Below, piece by piece: positions 1 through 10,849 of a DNA stretch of 64,000 bases (the stretch's first letter is position 1; each line of letters starts with the position of its first letter). The notes under the pieces were generated by a model. That model saw nothing but the letters and a program-made list of their open reading frames with translations, did not search any database and was not told the DNA's origin. A program made the position numbers and the translations under genes. Source of the DNA: Melieria omissa (Eukaryota > Arthropoda > Insecta > Diptera > Ulidiidae); the NCBI GenBank assembly GCA_963971225.1, contig OZ020268.1, positions 116,883,510-116,947,509 of the forward strand, given 5' to 3'.

Positions 1-977
1 GGTTTAGCGAGTGACATAGATTTACCAGCTACTGAAATGCGTACAAGAAGCAGAATTAAGATAGAAAAAGTGGAAGTGGAGCATGAAATACAGGCGATGT
101 CGGAGAATGACCAGGAGCAGGGAGAGAATCGCGATGGTGAACTTGGAACTGGAGATTTGGGTGATTTTGTCGAGAGTGCTCACAGTGATTTGCAGTGCAA
201 TGAAGTTGAAAAAAGTTTACTTGTGAGAAAAGATGAGCAACCGGTGATCAATAAGGTAAGACACATTTATAGGACTCGTGGGAATAAGGTTAATAGTTTT
301 ACTTTTTATTTGATTAACTCAGAGCACGGTCAGCGGGCAACCAAAGTCAAGAAAGCTTCGTCTGGAGGCGTACCGGAATGAATACGACGTCCTAATATGT
401 GACATTTGCGGAAAAGTGTGCAAGTCAGCGATGAGGCTAAAAGAACACCACTATACGCACAAAGACAAGGAACTGCCCTTTCAATGTCATATGGAGAATT
501 GCTCACTGCGCTTCTTAACGAGGCAACGACTAACAGAGCATTTAATGCTTCATGCTGGGATAAAAAATTATGATTGTTCTGTTTGCGGTATAAAGACAAC
601 AACCCTGACGGAACTGAAGGTATGTACATCCGGTAAATTCCTTAATACAAATATTAGGAAAACGCTATATTTCGAAACACTTGCAGATTCATATCAACTC
701 CCATACACAAAAGCGCACTTATCCCTGCCAATTATGCTCACGAATTTGCTCTACCGCTGGAACGCTCGCGATACATGTACGCACAGTGCATGAAGGCATC
801 AAAAACTATGATTGTCGGTATTGCGATCGCAAGTTTAGTAAGTCGCACAACAGAAAATGCCACGAGATGACGCACACTGGCGAAAAACCGCACAAGTGTG
901 AACAATGTGGCAAAGGCTTTGTACAGCACGGAGCTTTAAAAATGCACTCAAAAATTCATATGCGTAATAAAGTTTGA
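1..977 (+). CDS. ZAD-type C2H2 zinc-finger protein, 5'-truncated by the window (copy 1)
   Basis: I see three exons: <1-255, 323-619 and 687-977 (TGA). Introns 256-322 and 620-686 both start GTA, end AG and lie in phase 0. Exon 1 is open from base 1 and encodes an acidic linker. Exons 2 and 3 encode six C2H2 fingers, beginning CDICGKVCKSAMRLKEH. One finger is split by the second intron, ending TELK and resuming IHINSH, which restores the C-x2-C-x12-H-x3-H spacing. The fingers align one-to-one with fingers 4-9 of the gene at 6727-8626, and the intron splitting that finger falls at the same codon. Fingers 1-3 of the paralogue are absent. The ZAD domain, if present, lies left of the window. Such proteins are usually nuclear DNA-binding factors; the target is unknown. 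The reading frame is intact through the visible exons, so this looks like a functional gene and not a pseudogene. Confidence 0.85.
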
Positions 978-1970
978 AGTTTGCAAAAAACACTCGCATT
1001 CCACGGATTACTACAATTACGAGTTATATCTCTATCTGGCATCCAAGGATCCAACGTGGGTCTATGTGTGGCTACTCGTGGCCAACCAGTTATACCTACA
1101 TACCTATGTTTTCCAAGACAATAGTTGACGTCTAGCGATAGGCAAAAATTTGTTTATGTTTAGCACAAACACGAAAAAAAAGTTTGGATATTTTTTATTT
1201 ATTTGTTTTTTTATTTTTTTTCATTGCACAATTAAGATTTCTTCGTTTAAAGTTCTTTACAAAGAATTGTATTATGAATTGTATGAATTAGTTTATGCAA
1301 GAATCGTAAGGAGCGACGATTAAAGAAGGAGTATATACTGCAATCCAGTATATTTATGGAGAATTTAGAGATGGAGTTAAACGTTTTTTGCAGTATACAT
1401 ATCTATCTGCATTATTGACTAATAGTTGCAACTTTCGCAGAGACGCAGAGATCAGGGTGACCACCATATATTAATTCCTGGCACGATATTATTGGCTTTA
1501 TCAGGGTTATAACAAGTTTTAGTTTTATGTTTTGCCTAAGTACATTATACATCTTGCTGACTGAACATTTACCGTGATCAACGCATGTCAAGGTTGAGTT
1601 CAATTTAAATCCAAGACTAGTAACGACCTCATATTTGATGGATATAAAAACGCTCAAGCTCACTAAACTTAATTTCGGACGGGCTCTTCGGTTTAATATA
1701 TGAGATGAATTCTGACAAAGACAATTGTTTTATTTATTTAAAATTACCAAAAAATAGACAATGAAAACATAAACATTTTGCTTTACTATAAATTTCTGCA
1801 CAAAGGACGTTTTTTAAGCTTAACTGAAAATTTCGAATAAACTGGCTAGTTTTGAAAGCAGGTTTGAATTAATTTTTGGGGAAAGTATTTTATTACAGAA
1901 ACTATACAATGTTTAAACGTAGTCAAATGATTAATGACAAATAATAAAAAAAACTATGAATTCAGGTGTA
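978..1970. other. Intergenic, no gene seen
   Basis: About 1 kb of AT-rich DNA lies between the tail-to-tail 3' ends of the zinc-finger gene and the Myb/SANT-like gene. It must hold both 3' untranslated regions. I see no long frame with family resemblance, no RNA gene and no clear inverted-repeat element. Confidence 0.5.
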
Positions 1971-2577
1971 TTATTCCAGCAGATCCTTCAATCCTTGCTG
2001 CAAAAAGGTCTTAATTTCTACCAAAACACAGACTCGTTCTCTCTCCATTGCAAGCTTTTCTCGCTCTATGTTGACGATTTCTTCATGGCGTAGTTGCTTC
2101 CTTCTCGATTCCATTTCGAGAAAATCCACTATGGGATCGCGACTTGTTACCTTATGCCTCTTAGCAGGTCTGTTACAAGACGACTCTTCATATTTTTTGT
2201 CAATAGATGACTCCGACTGGCTGTTTTCAGTGTCGACTATGTTGTCTAGAGGCGACCAATGATTTTCAGTCCCATGTTTTCTTGAGTACCTGATTCCATA
2301 TACTTTTTCAAAGTCATCGTAGTACTCCCAACGGGTAAAATTAATACCCGTGGACTTAAATCGTTCTTTTATTCGTCGGTATGTCGTGAACATGCTTATA
2401 AATTTCCGAATTAGTTGATCTCTCGTTAATTTGAGCTCGGGCATTACTTTTTGCATCTCGGTTAAAACTTTTTGCCACAGGATTGACGTTCTTCCTGTCT
2501 CAGCTGAAAACTTATTTTCCATGTCCAGCCTGGTCCGCACCAGCAATTTAGTTGTCTTGCTTGTGAAATAATCTTCT
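1971..2577 (-). CDS. Myb/SANT-like (trihelix-type) DNA-binding protein, last exon
   Basis: The minus-strand frame ends at TAA 1971-1973. It opens just after a polypyrimidine tract and CAG acceptor (2578-2580), one base into a codon, so an upstream exon should exist that I could not place. The exon begins EDYFTSKTTKLL and continues with spaced hydrophobics and aromatics typical of the Myb/SANT-like fold: R..L..E.KF, a central LW, QLI.KF..M...YR.IKER, then W.YYD.FE.VYG. A basic stretch (PAKRHK) follows, then a charged C-terminal segment rich in E, R and L that is probably a coiled coil. The family includes both transcription factors and proteins recruited from PIF/Harbinger-type transposons, and sequence alone cannot separate these. 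The aromatic at the start of the domain is Y where W is common. An internal ATG at 2520-2522 would truncate the domain, so I prefer the spliced reading. Confidence 0.65.
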
Positions 2578-2662
2578 CTGAAATAAAATAAATCAATTTA
2601 TTTATATCTTTTATACATGTATATGTATATATTCCAGAACTAACTCCGTGGCCATTGTATAA

Positions 2663-2713
2663 ACCAAAGTAAATCCTTTGATTTACTTTGGATATTTACT
2701 TGATTTACTTTGG
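2663..2713. repeat. Short hairpin cluster
   Basis: CCAAAGTAAATC and its complement GATTTACTTTGG recur head-to-head at 2663-2691, with a further GATTTACTTTGG about 24 bases downstream. This forms a small palindromic cluster upstream of the Myb/SANT-like exon. I see no larger element around it. Confidence 0.45.
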
Positions 2714-2965
2714 TATAAACAATGTAAATCTATTATTTAGGGATACACATCCGTATAAACTGACTGCTACAGCAAACAAAGTTGTAATCAGCGTTGCCAC
2801 AAGAAAAACAAATTAATAACCAGGAACAAAAATAAAAATAACCAAAATGTAACAAAAATAACCTAAATGTTTATTTGAAATAAACAACTACTTTACTGTT
2901 ACAAAACAACAATACTTTTACAAAAAGTAGCCGTAAAAAAGTGTTGTTAACTCTTTTAAAACATA

Positions 2966-3427
2966 CAGTCGTGTTTGGGTACAGTGAACACCCTATATAG
3001 TGAACACCTAGATATAGTGAACACCCAAATTTTTACATGGAGTACTCTAAATAGTGAACAAACGAAAACGTCTAAATAGTGAACAAAATTCTGAAAGCAA
3101 TTCGAAGCAAAAAGTAACAAAAAACACAAGAATGAATCAAAAATTAAAGAGGTATTCCCCTAATTTGTATGTTTGCTGTTGATAGTTACAAAATTAGCTG
3201 TTTCTTGACCTTAATGGTTATGTTTTTTGTCGAGTGCAAACCGATTGTGGTTGAAATTACGGTTTTTAATTTTTATTTTAATGATCTTTTAAATTTATTT
3301 ACACACAGTGTAGTTTGACCAAATATAACGAGTTTTTGAACAAAACATCTAACCTTGATATTGTGAACAACCTCAATACTATGAACAGGCCTTGCAATTA
3401 TTAGTTCACTATATCCGGACACGACTG
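2966..3427. mobile_element. pogo/Tigger-like MITE, 462 bp, TA target site
   Basis: The left end reads CAGTCGTGTTTGGGTACAGT and the right end is its inverted counterpart (CAGTCGTGTCCGGATATAGT on the minus strand), about 24 bp with four mismatches. TA flanks both ends (2964-2965 and 3428-3429). TAGTGAACA occurs several times in the left subterminal region, as expected of transposase-binding motifs. No transposase is encoded, so the element is non-autonomous. CAG termini with a TA duplication fit the pogo/Tigger branch of Tc1/mariner; that assignment is family knowledge, not proof. Confidence 0.8.
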
Positions 3428-3752
3428 TAGTTGTCGTAGTTTAAAAAATGCTGCTTACTCTTTTACGAGAAAAAGCAATGACTATGAGTTGCCACTATTA
3501 ATCAGTATCAATATTATTGCCACTCCCAATAATAATGTGCTCGTTGATATTTAAGATACATATTCAGTGCTATATTCTAAAAGATACATTTTGTCATCAG
3601 TGGGCAATGTTCTCAAAAATAATTAAATGAGATAAAAAATCATCAAATAACCAAAATCCATTTTCAAAAATAAAAATAACCATTTTTGGTTAAAAATAAC
3701 CAAAACGGCAACGCTGGTTGTAATACTCAGCGCATCTCCTGCGTATTGCTTA

Positions 3753-3817
3753 AGCAGTGATGCCCAGTAATGTTTTCTAAATGCGAGGCGCGAACTGTTG
3801 CTGCATTTCCAAACAAC
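3753..3817. repeat. 65 bp segment duplicated at 6471-6535
   Basis: It starts AGCAGTGATGCCCAGTAATG and ends AACAAC. It aligns without gaps to 6471-6535, with about 10 mismatches in 65 positions. The other copy lies about 190 bp upstream of the ZAD zinc-finger start codon. It could be a remnant of the tandem gene duplication or the end of a dispersed repeat. Confidence 0.65.
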
Positions 3818-3946
3818 CCGGCTGAGTTCATAAATGTCAATTGCAAAGTAGTGAGCAAATTTTGCAACCCTGTTGCTTGTTTTATCTTTGCGTTGCAAAC
3901 GTGATAACATATAGGGTAACTAATGGGCCAATTACCAGAGACGCAT

Positions 3947-4881
3947 CTTATACTACGTTTACATTGAGCCCAAATGATTTGGGCAAAAATTCTCAAATGC
4001 GAAGCCAAATCACGCATTTCCCCATACAAATTCAAATCTACGAAATGACTCATTTCAACAAAACGACGAAGCAAATGCGATAAAACATGACCAATTTTAT
4101 CGAACGCATCACAAAATGAAAGCTCTTTCAAAAGCTTCAAAAGCTTTTGTTCTTTTTGACAGTTCAAAATCAAAACAAACGAAAATTATCAAAATGGAAA
4201 TTTCGAATGGAAATTTTCGTCTGCTTCAAATATGTAGAATATTCTAAGCACATTAGGTATGTAATATATTTGTATTCAAATATCACAGTGTATTCAGTGT
4301 ATATCACATTTGTATTCAAAAACAGCAACAATTGATTTAGTCAGAAGCCGGAATAGAGCTGATCTATGAGCTGCGGGGGACATGAGCAGTGAGCATTTGA
4401 CATTAGTTGCCCAACAAAATGCAAATGCAATGCGAATGAGGCAATGTAAACACTTTGAAATAACTCATCTGAAACTACGCATTTGGGTTCAATCAAAAAG
4501 TATGGAAGTATTGTATATTCCATGGTTCAACTACAAGGTTGTAGCAAGCCACCGGCTGATCGTTTATCGCTTTTGTCAAAATCGTCGGTGTCAGCAGTGG
4601 TGCGGTATTGCCGCATCGGTTGAAATGAAAATACCTGACTGAAAACAACTGACCTGAGCACTTTTCCCGTTTTTGCACTCAAATACAGCACCGTCTGGTA
4701 ACAATCACTTTTGTCTGTTTTCAGTTTCTCCCTCTTTCGTCGGAAAATGACAGCTGAATTTGACAGTAGCGATAAACAATCCTACCAACAAAATACATGT
4801 GGTTTTTGGTGTTGCGGGATGCTATTACCTTGTTTATTGTGCCATGGTATATTCTTTGTTTCAATGTAAACGTAGTATAAG
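3947..4881. mobile_element. Terminal-inverted-repeat element, 935 bp, unclassified
   Basis: The first 21 bases (starting CTTATACTACGTTTACATTG) are the exact reverse complement of the last 21. Inside, near-palindromic blocks built on CCCAAATG and TTTACATTG recur, and a nested inverted pair runs roughly 3955-4451. No convincing target-site duplication is visible and no transposase is encoded, so the superfamily is not assigned. Confidence 0.65.
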
Positions 4882-5059
4882 TCTGACGTGTCAGCTGACA
4901 CGACCTACCATACTGGAAAGCTGTACAACTGGTTACCCAAAAATTAGAACGCAAACGTAGAGCTTAACCGTAAACTTAGAAATCTGTTTCGCTTTGGAAA
5001 ACGAAAAAATTACTAGTTATGTATACAAAAATGAATGAAATATTTATTATTTCTAAATA

Positions 5060-5356
5060 CACCTAATTCTGTTATTACACGGTAGATTGGTTCCAGAAAA
5101 ACCCGCGTAAAAAAACTTGTAAAAGATACATTGATCGTATGGATAAATAGATGATTGGTTCCTTATCTCTAAAACCTACTAAAATTAGTGAAAAACAATG
5201 ATATGAACATATTTCGCAAAAATTAAATTTTACAAAAATATGTAAACCCAAACACGATTTTAAATCGTGCTAAATGGAAAAAAATCGTGTAAATAAATTA
5301 AAAATTTTTAATTTTCAAACCGTGTAAAAAAGACCGTGTAAAAACAGAATTAGATG
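5060..5356. mobile_element. TA-flanked MITE, 297 bp
   Basis: The left terminus starts CACCTAATTCTGTTATTACA. The right terminus, reverse-complemented, starts CATCTAATTCTGTTTTTACA. That is two mismatches in 24 when the following CGGT is included. TA lies immediately outside both ends. ACCGTGTAAAAA occurs twice near the right end. There is no coding capacity. TA duplication and short TIRs suggest a Tc1/mariner-mobilised MITE. Confidence 0.75.
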
Positions 5357-6052
5357 TAAATAAATATATATAAATCAATATTTTAAATCGTTGGATGCAC
5401 ATATATTCAATAATATTAAGTGAAAAGTATCATGAAAATATTTAATTTTCTTGTGCACTAGATGGATAAAAACTGAGTGGCAATATATTTCTCCCGATCA
5501 ATAAGGAAGGCCGCTGATATCTAAGGTAATGTTTACGGAATCTAATTTTGGATGATCGCTAAGACTTTCTACGTTTTAGCTTTAAAGGCTTTGCCAAAAT
5601 TCTTTAGGGCAGTTCACGATAACGTGAAAACGGTCTTGCATCATGGCATGTGCAAAATGTGATGGCAAATATTTTCAACGCAACAACAAAATGAACACAT
5701 TTGCCCTTGCCCGGCAGTTTCAAATTTGCAGCACTGAAATCCTGCATATTGCATATTTTTAGGCACCAAGGTGTAATATTTAAGGTGATGGCACTAAGAT
5801 TCCCATGTATTTTGTTAGTGTTTTTGGGCATGCTGCTTGTCAAAATCAAATCAAAAGACAAGCAACACAAAAGCAAATTTACCAATTTTTGACAATTAGC
5901 ATGCCCATTCGCGAAAAGTCAAAAGAAAATCAGAAGAAATCAAAAGAAAATTAGTAGAAAAAAGTTTAAGCAGCTGTGATGCCACCACTACCTTATTAAT
6001 GTGCCTTGGGCAAAACAGATTTCCCAATCAATCAGCTGTCACGATTGTCAAG
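5357..6052. other. Intergenic, no gene seen
   Basis: AT-rich sequence with no frame I recognise. The last 60 bases lead into the start codon at 6053 and contain CAGCTGTCA, a possible E-box-like motif of unknown significance. Confidence 0.4.
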
Positions 6053-6257
6053 ATGAAGCAGACGAAAAAGAAAATAAAAAGAGAAAAACCGAATAAAAAG
6101 TGGACGGAGGAGGAGATTCGTACAATTATGAATTATTTGCAAGAAGCGCTGAAATTAGAGGTGTGAATTGTTTTCGGATTCCACACCGGCAGCAACTTAT
6201 GCATGCTCTTTATTCCCGCAGGCTCCCACGGCGCAAATATTCTTTTCTTCTTCTTGA
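6053..6257 (+). pseudogene. Myb/SANT-like N-terminal fragment (two short exons)
   Basis: ATG at 6053 opens a lysine-rich leader followed by KWTEEEIRTIMNYLQEALKL, the tryptophan-anchored first helix of a Myb/SANT-like domain. A GTGTGA donor at 6161 and a CCCGCAG acceptor ending at 6221 would remove a 61 bp intron in phase 0 and add APTAQIFF before a stop at 6255-6257. The rest of the domain (helices 2 and 3) is not found downstream; non-coding sequence and the 65 bp duplicated segment follow. It may be a broken gene, or its later exons may lie where I could not detect them. Confidence 0.45.
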
Positions 6258-6470
6258 TTTATTTTTCAAAAACAGCTGTGAATTCGTTCTGCAATCGAGT
6301 TGCCATAAAATGTTGAAAAGTGTGCTCAGTGTTGATGGCAAATATTTGAAATGGCATATATTTGCCGAAATATTTGCACGTTATCGCGATCTGCTCTTTT
6401 GTTTATATACGCCATGTATGTGCAGTTAGTGCATCAGCTGCACACGTCTGTTTTCCGAACATACTGTTTT

Positions 6471-6535
6471 AGCAGTGATGCCAAGTAATGCTTTCTGAAT
6501 ACGATGCGCGGATTGTTGCTGCATTTGTGAACAAC
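6471..6535. repeat. Second copy of the 65 bp segment at 3753-3817
   Basis: Gap-free match, about 85 percent identical, to 3753-3817 in the same orientation. It sits upstream of the ZAD zinc-finger gene, so it could be part of its 5' flank. Confidence 0.65.
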
Positions 6536-6726
6536 CAATTTTATTTGGTTTAAATAAATATTCGTGAAAGCCTTTGAGATCGAATTGGCAACCCATGTTG
6601 CCGTTCACTGAAAGGCAATTCTGGACAATTGTTGTCCTCGAACAGCTGTTATAAACAAGAAATCGTTGAAGCTACGGTAAATGATGGTAATGTATTGCTA
6701 CGCGCTAGGAACTCATTGAGAGTGAT

Positions 6727-8626
6727 ATGGATTCGACGCGGACATACGACTTTAATAACCTGTGCCGCACATGTTTGCAAAACTTGTCCGAAGAATGTGC
6801 GGAAGGCGACAGTATACATGACGTCTTTCAGACGCCGGATCTGGTCAAGAAGTTGGTTGCTTGCACTGCCGTGCTGGTCGAGCCTAGTGACAACTTCCCC
6901 AAACATTTGTGCGACACTTGTTTTCGCAAGGTGAATGAATTCCATGAATTTCGCTCCATGTGTGTCGAGTCGATGGAGCGCTTGCAAGAGGCGTTGCAGC
7001 CTCGGAATGCGCTTTCGTTTGAAGATGAAAAGCCCGATTTTGATTTTGTTTTGGCGTCAAAGACGGAAATCACAGTGGATGAGGCCGTTGTCTTATTTTC
7101 AAATGATGGAAATGACGGCGATGGAGTAAAGATGGAGCAAACGACAAGAAAGTGCAGAGGACGGCCGCCGGTGTCAGGGAAATGCCTGTCAGAAGAACCA
7201 ATCAGCTATTTGCAGAATGCTGTGTTTGAGAATCGCACCCGCAGGCGTGTGCGGCAACTTGAAAGGCATCAACTCGAAAAGAAACCTTCGAAACTGTCTA
7301 CAGAAGTTTGTGAACTTAAAATGAATGTATCCGACATTCCGTCGGAGGTTTCAGGAAGTGCTGGTGCCATTAGTGGACAAGACGAAAGTGTAGATGAGGA
7401 ATTGGTTCTGAAAGCAACAAAGTGTAGACGGAGAAAAGACAAGGTAAGCGCCGATACTTGACCCAGATTTAACCATTAACAACTCGCTGTGCTCAACAGG
7501 ATTTGCCCGCTCTAGGTCAGCACAAGCTCAGACGTCACAAAAGCAGCAGTGAAAAGCGGACAAAATCCAAAATTTTTCAGTGCGATCTTTGTCCAGCTCG
7601 CTTTTTCGTTCAACATCGCCTGGTAGCACACAAACGCGTTCACGAGGGGCTGGCGCCATATCCTTGCTCGCGTGTCGACTGCGACAAGAGCTTCAACCGG
7701 TGGCATTGTCTGGCCGAGCACCTAAAACAGCATGAGGGCACCAATCGCTGGTACAGCTGCGACGTGGACGGCTGCGACAAGGTCTACAAGCATAAACCCA
7801 CACTGGTGATGCACCAGCGCAAGTTTCACAAGCGCGGCCCCGAGTTGAAGTCGCACGTATGCGAGGTTTGCGGCAAAGTCTTCAAGGCGTCGGCCATCTT
7901 AAACGATCACCGCTACACGCACAAAGACAAATCGGAGCTGCCGCATGTGTGCGATCAGCCGAATTGTTCGCGCCGATTTTCGAATAAGGAGAAACTCAAG
8001 GTGCATCTGATGCGGCACGCCGGCATAAAGAACTTTGTCTGTCCCTACTGTGGCATGCGAAAAACGACGCGCAATGAGTTGAATGTGGGTGAGGGCATCG
8101 GTGCGTATTGAATCAGAAATGAACATATGCTCTTGTAATGCCTTTACAGATTCACATCAACTATCACACGCTGGAACGTACGTGGCCGTGTCGGTTTTGT
8201 TCGCATGTCTGCAACAGTGCTGGCAATTTGCGAATGCACGTACGCACGGTGCACGAGCGAGCCAAGGACTACGCATGCCGGCACTGCGATCGCACATTTG
8301 CCAAGCCGGACACAAGAAAATATCACGAAATGACGCACACTGGCGAGAAGCCGAACGAGTGCCAGGAGTGCGGCAAGCGTTTCACGCAGCCAGCGGCATT
8401 ACGTACGCATAGGAAAATACATCAGCGGCAACGCATGCAGCCGACAAACGACAACGACAATGTGTGTGCTATCGCTTTCGCATCGGCATCCGCGCTGGAA
8501 GTGCAAGCAAGCACCCAACAACAATGCTTAGAAGTAACCACACCGAAAGTGGTGCTGCTCCAGCAAGCGAAGGATGTCAGTGAAATGAATGTGCAGCAGC
8601 TTCTGAGTGTCAGCGACAGCATATAA
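6727..8626 (+). CDS. ZAD and nine-finger C2H2 zinc-finger protein (copy 2, complete)
   Basis: Three exons, 6727-7443, 7500-8084 and 8150-8626, join in phase 0 across introns of 56 and 65 bp and encode 592 residues. The N-terminus is a zinc-finger-associated domain, with zinc ligands at C13, C16, C62 and C65 (CRTC and CDTC), which normally mediates dimerisation. An acidic linker with a basic patch (CRRRKDK) leads to nine C2H2 fingers from about residue 265. Fingers 2, 3 and 5 have four residues between the cysteines. Finger 6 is split by intron 2 (NELN then IHINYH). The intron 2 donor is the weak GTGGGT at 8085; the stronger GTGAGG four bases later would break the frame and the finger, so I reject it. 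The start is the first ATG before the ZAD. It is probably a nuclear DNA-binding factor. It belongs to the large, lineage-expanded insect ZAD family and I cannot name the orthologue. Confidence 0.9.
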
Positions 8627-10011
8627 AAGCGACGAACGTTTTACTGTCGCTAGTTGAGTATTAATTGTTGGTGGAGATAACTTAAGAGGAATTCAGGACA
8701 GAATTCAGGGCCAAACAGTTATATATCAGGGTTTTCAACATTAGAGTCGGCTCAGAATTTGTGAATTTTGTTTTTTAAATTTTACATTTTCATATTGACG
8801 TTTTGGGTATTCCTTGTAAACATTGTCTTGATGAAAAGCAAAAATAAAATAAAAAAATTCTACATATTTATATAGTTTTGGTGGGTTAATGTCGTCATGG
8901 TTTAGCTGGTTAGTAGAACTATTCCGTGAATCTGAAGTGGCGCTCAGAAAATGTTATGGCAGGCAACTTCATTTAATAATCGTAAATAATAATGAGAAAC
9001 TGAAGGGTGAATGCTTTTTGATAATGGTATAAATATATAAGTTGCAATTTTGTTAAACTTTTAGAAAATAGATCAAATTCGGCAACGATGTTAACGTAAA
9101 GCTTTGTGAAATGTTTACTTGTACTTGAAAATAATTTTAATTTTCTTACTTTAATCTTTATATGCAGCATAATTGTTACACAATTCTAAAGCCTATAGAT
9201 TTACTTTCTATGATGTTTGATGAATTTCTTCAATTTCTGAGAGCGCAATAAAATTTGTGCCGCATTTTTGAGTTTCTTGTAGTGGTTTCCATATGTATCC
9301 AACATGATTGCTTAATATACAGCCATGCCAATCTATGATCTTTATCAATTTTGGCCTCGTTATCAGTCAAAGATTTCTATCAATTTTTGCGAGATTCGTC
9401 CTTCACAGAAAAATGTTTGGTCGGAAGCAAGTCGAGATGATCACGAGAGGTGGTGAATTCTTTCCATATGGCATATGCTATTTGCCACTCATTAGTTTTG
9501 TTTACGTACTTTCCCTGTGGAAACTTGCAGTAAGAGCATAAGAACGATTTCGATAGAAATGCTTACAATGAGAAGAATGGAGAGAAAAGTAAATGAATAT
9601 AAAACAAGTACAACAAGTACAAGTAGCAACGAAGCAATAACTTATTCATTTTACAATTGAATGAAAATGGAAGCATCAACAATCGAAAAAAAAATATTTT
9701 TTATCAGCTTAAAATCATCATCAGAAGATACTTGAAGCTTCTTTTTTAAATTTGATGTTTTTATGCTCTCGTTTCTGCTCTTCTTAGCAGGTTTTTTTTT
9801 GAGTTCGTGACGCTTTGCCTGTTAAAACTTGCAACAATTTGTTACAACTATTTGATAGTAAACACACCTATTAAATATTTTCAAGGTTAAGGCCGAAAAA
9901 GCTGTAGATAGATAGATTTAATAGGGGTTAGTTTTATTGAGACCAAAGATGATATATTTTTCCCCTACAAATTTTAGAGCACATCCCACCAACCTAATGA
10001 AATTTAGTAAC
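8627..10011. other. 3' flank and intergenic DNA, no gene seen
   Basis: AATAAA-type motifs at about 8843-8853 could polyadenylate the zinc-finger transcript. The rest is AT-rich and shows no recognisable coding or RNA feature. Confidence 0.45.
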
Positions 10012-10149
10012 TCACGGGGCTGAGGTGTTTGATGTTCTATTCTCCTCAAGCCAGTACTGGCTCAGGTATCGAATCCTACTGTTACATACCGCATTGCAGT
10101 GCAGTATGATGTGATCAGGAGTGTCCTCTGTTGTTCCGCAGAGTCTATA
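10012..10149 (-). pseudogene. LINE ORF2 C-terminal fragment
   Basis: The minus strand reads LCGTTEDTPDHIILHC, then NAVCNSRIRYL, to a stop at 10012-10014. The CG...E..DH...HC pattern is the C-terminal zinc knuckle that follows reverse transcriptase and RNase H in Jockey, R1 or LOA-type non-LTR retrotransposons. Only this tail is present. Sequence to the right is unrelated. Confidence 0.55.
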
Positions 10150-10176
10150 TATATTTAGCTGCTCTAAACCAAGGCC

Positions 10177-10200
10177 CTAGGTTCGATTCCTAGCTCGGGC
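10177..10200 (+). repeat. tRNA-like T-arm and acceptor half (SINE or pseudo-tRNA relic)
   Basis: CTAGG-TTCGATT-CCTAG forms a perfect 5 bp T-arm with a canonical B-box (GGTTCGATTCC), followed by CTCGGGC where the 3' acceptor strand would be. No matching GCCCGAG or A-box is found at tRNA spacing upstream, so this is not an intact tRNA. Confidence 0.35.
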
Positions 10201-10849
10201 TAAGTGCTCTTTTACTTCTATCGCTATCCACATGAAGCAGATGAGAATTACAAGAATCGCACAAGTGCGCTCTTGGCAGGCAATGGCAAAACCTCCAAGT
10301 GTGAAAGGAAAATTGCCAAAAAACCCACCTGGTCCCCTGCCTCCCTTTCCCCATCCGTTTGAAATGTGTGTTGAATCACATGTTGGAAAAAACACTGTGT
10401 TGCTTGCACATTTCAAACAGGTGGAATTTGTGGTATCACAACGGGTCAAATGGGCCTAAGTGTGTCTCATATAGAGGCGGCCACTATAACCGACCCAAAA
10501 CCAATTGAATTCATCATATGTTTTCCGAATGTTCAGTGCCCGGTTAGAAGCCCACTAACCCGTCGAAACTGGTTTTTACCCAGTGTGAGACATTCTTCAC
10601 TTCATCTGGAATTACAACCTTTAATAAAGATTGTGGATTGCCTAAGACCCAATGCCTCGGGTCTCGACTCGTGCTCTTAATACTTGGTTCTTTCCTCAAG
10701 TTTTAGTGACTCTGCCATAGTGTTCCGACCCAGTCCAGTGAAGACGACGAAAGCTGTAAAGAATAGAAGAACCGCACCGACTCATTGTCCTTTAGTTTGC
10801 GTTCCCTGGGCCAATTTTAACTGTTTGCCAACTAATCGAACTTTTGTGA

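Noticed and set aside
8089..8094. Strong GTGAGG donor for intron 2 of the zinc-finger gene
   Set aside because: Using it would add four bases and shift the frame. The weak GTGGGT at 8085 restores finger 6 and matches the intron position in the paralogue.
10171..10200. Functional tRNA gene
   Set aside because: Only the T-arm and a 3' acceptor-like strand are present; the D-arm, anticodon arm and 5' acceptor are not found.
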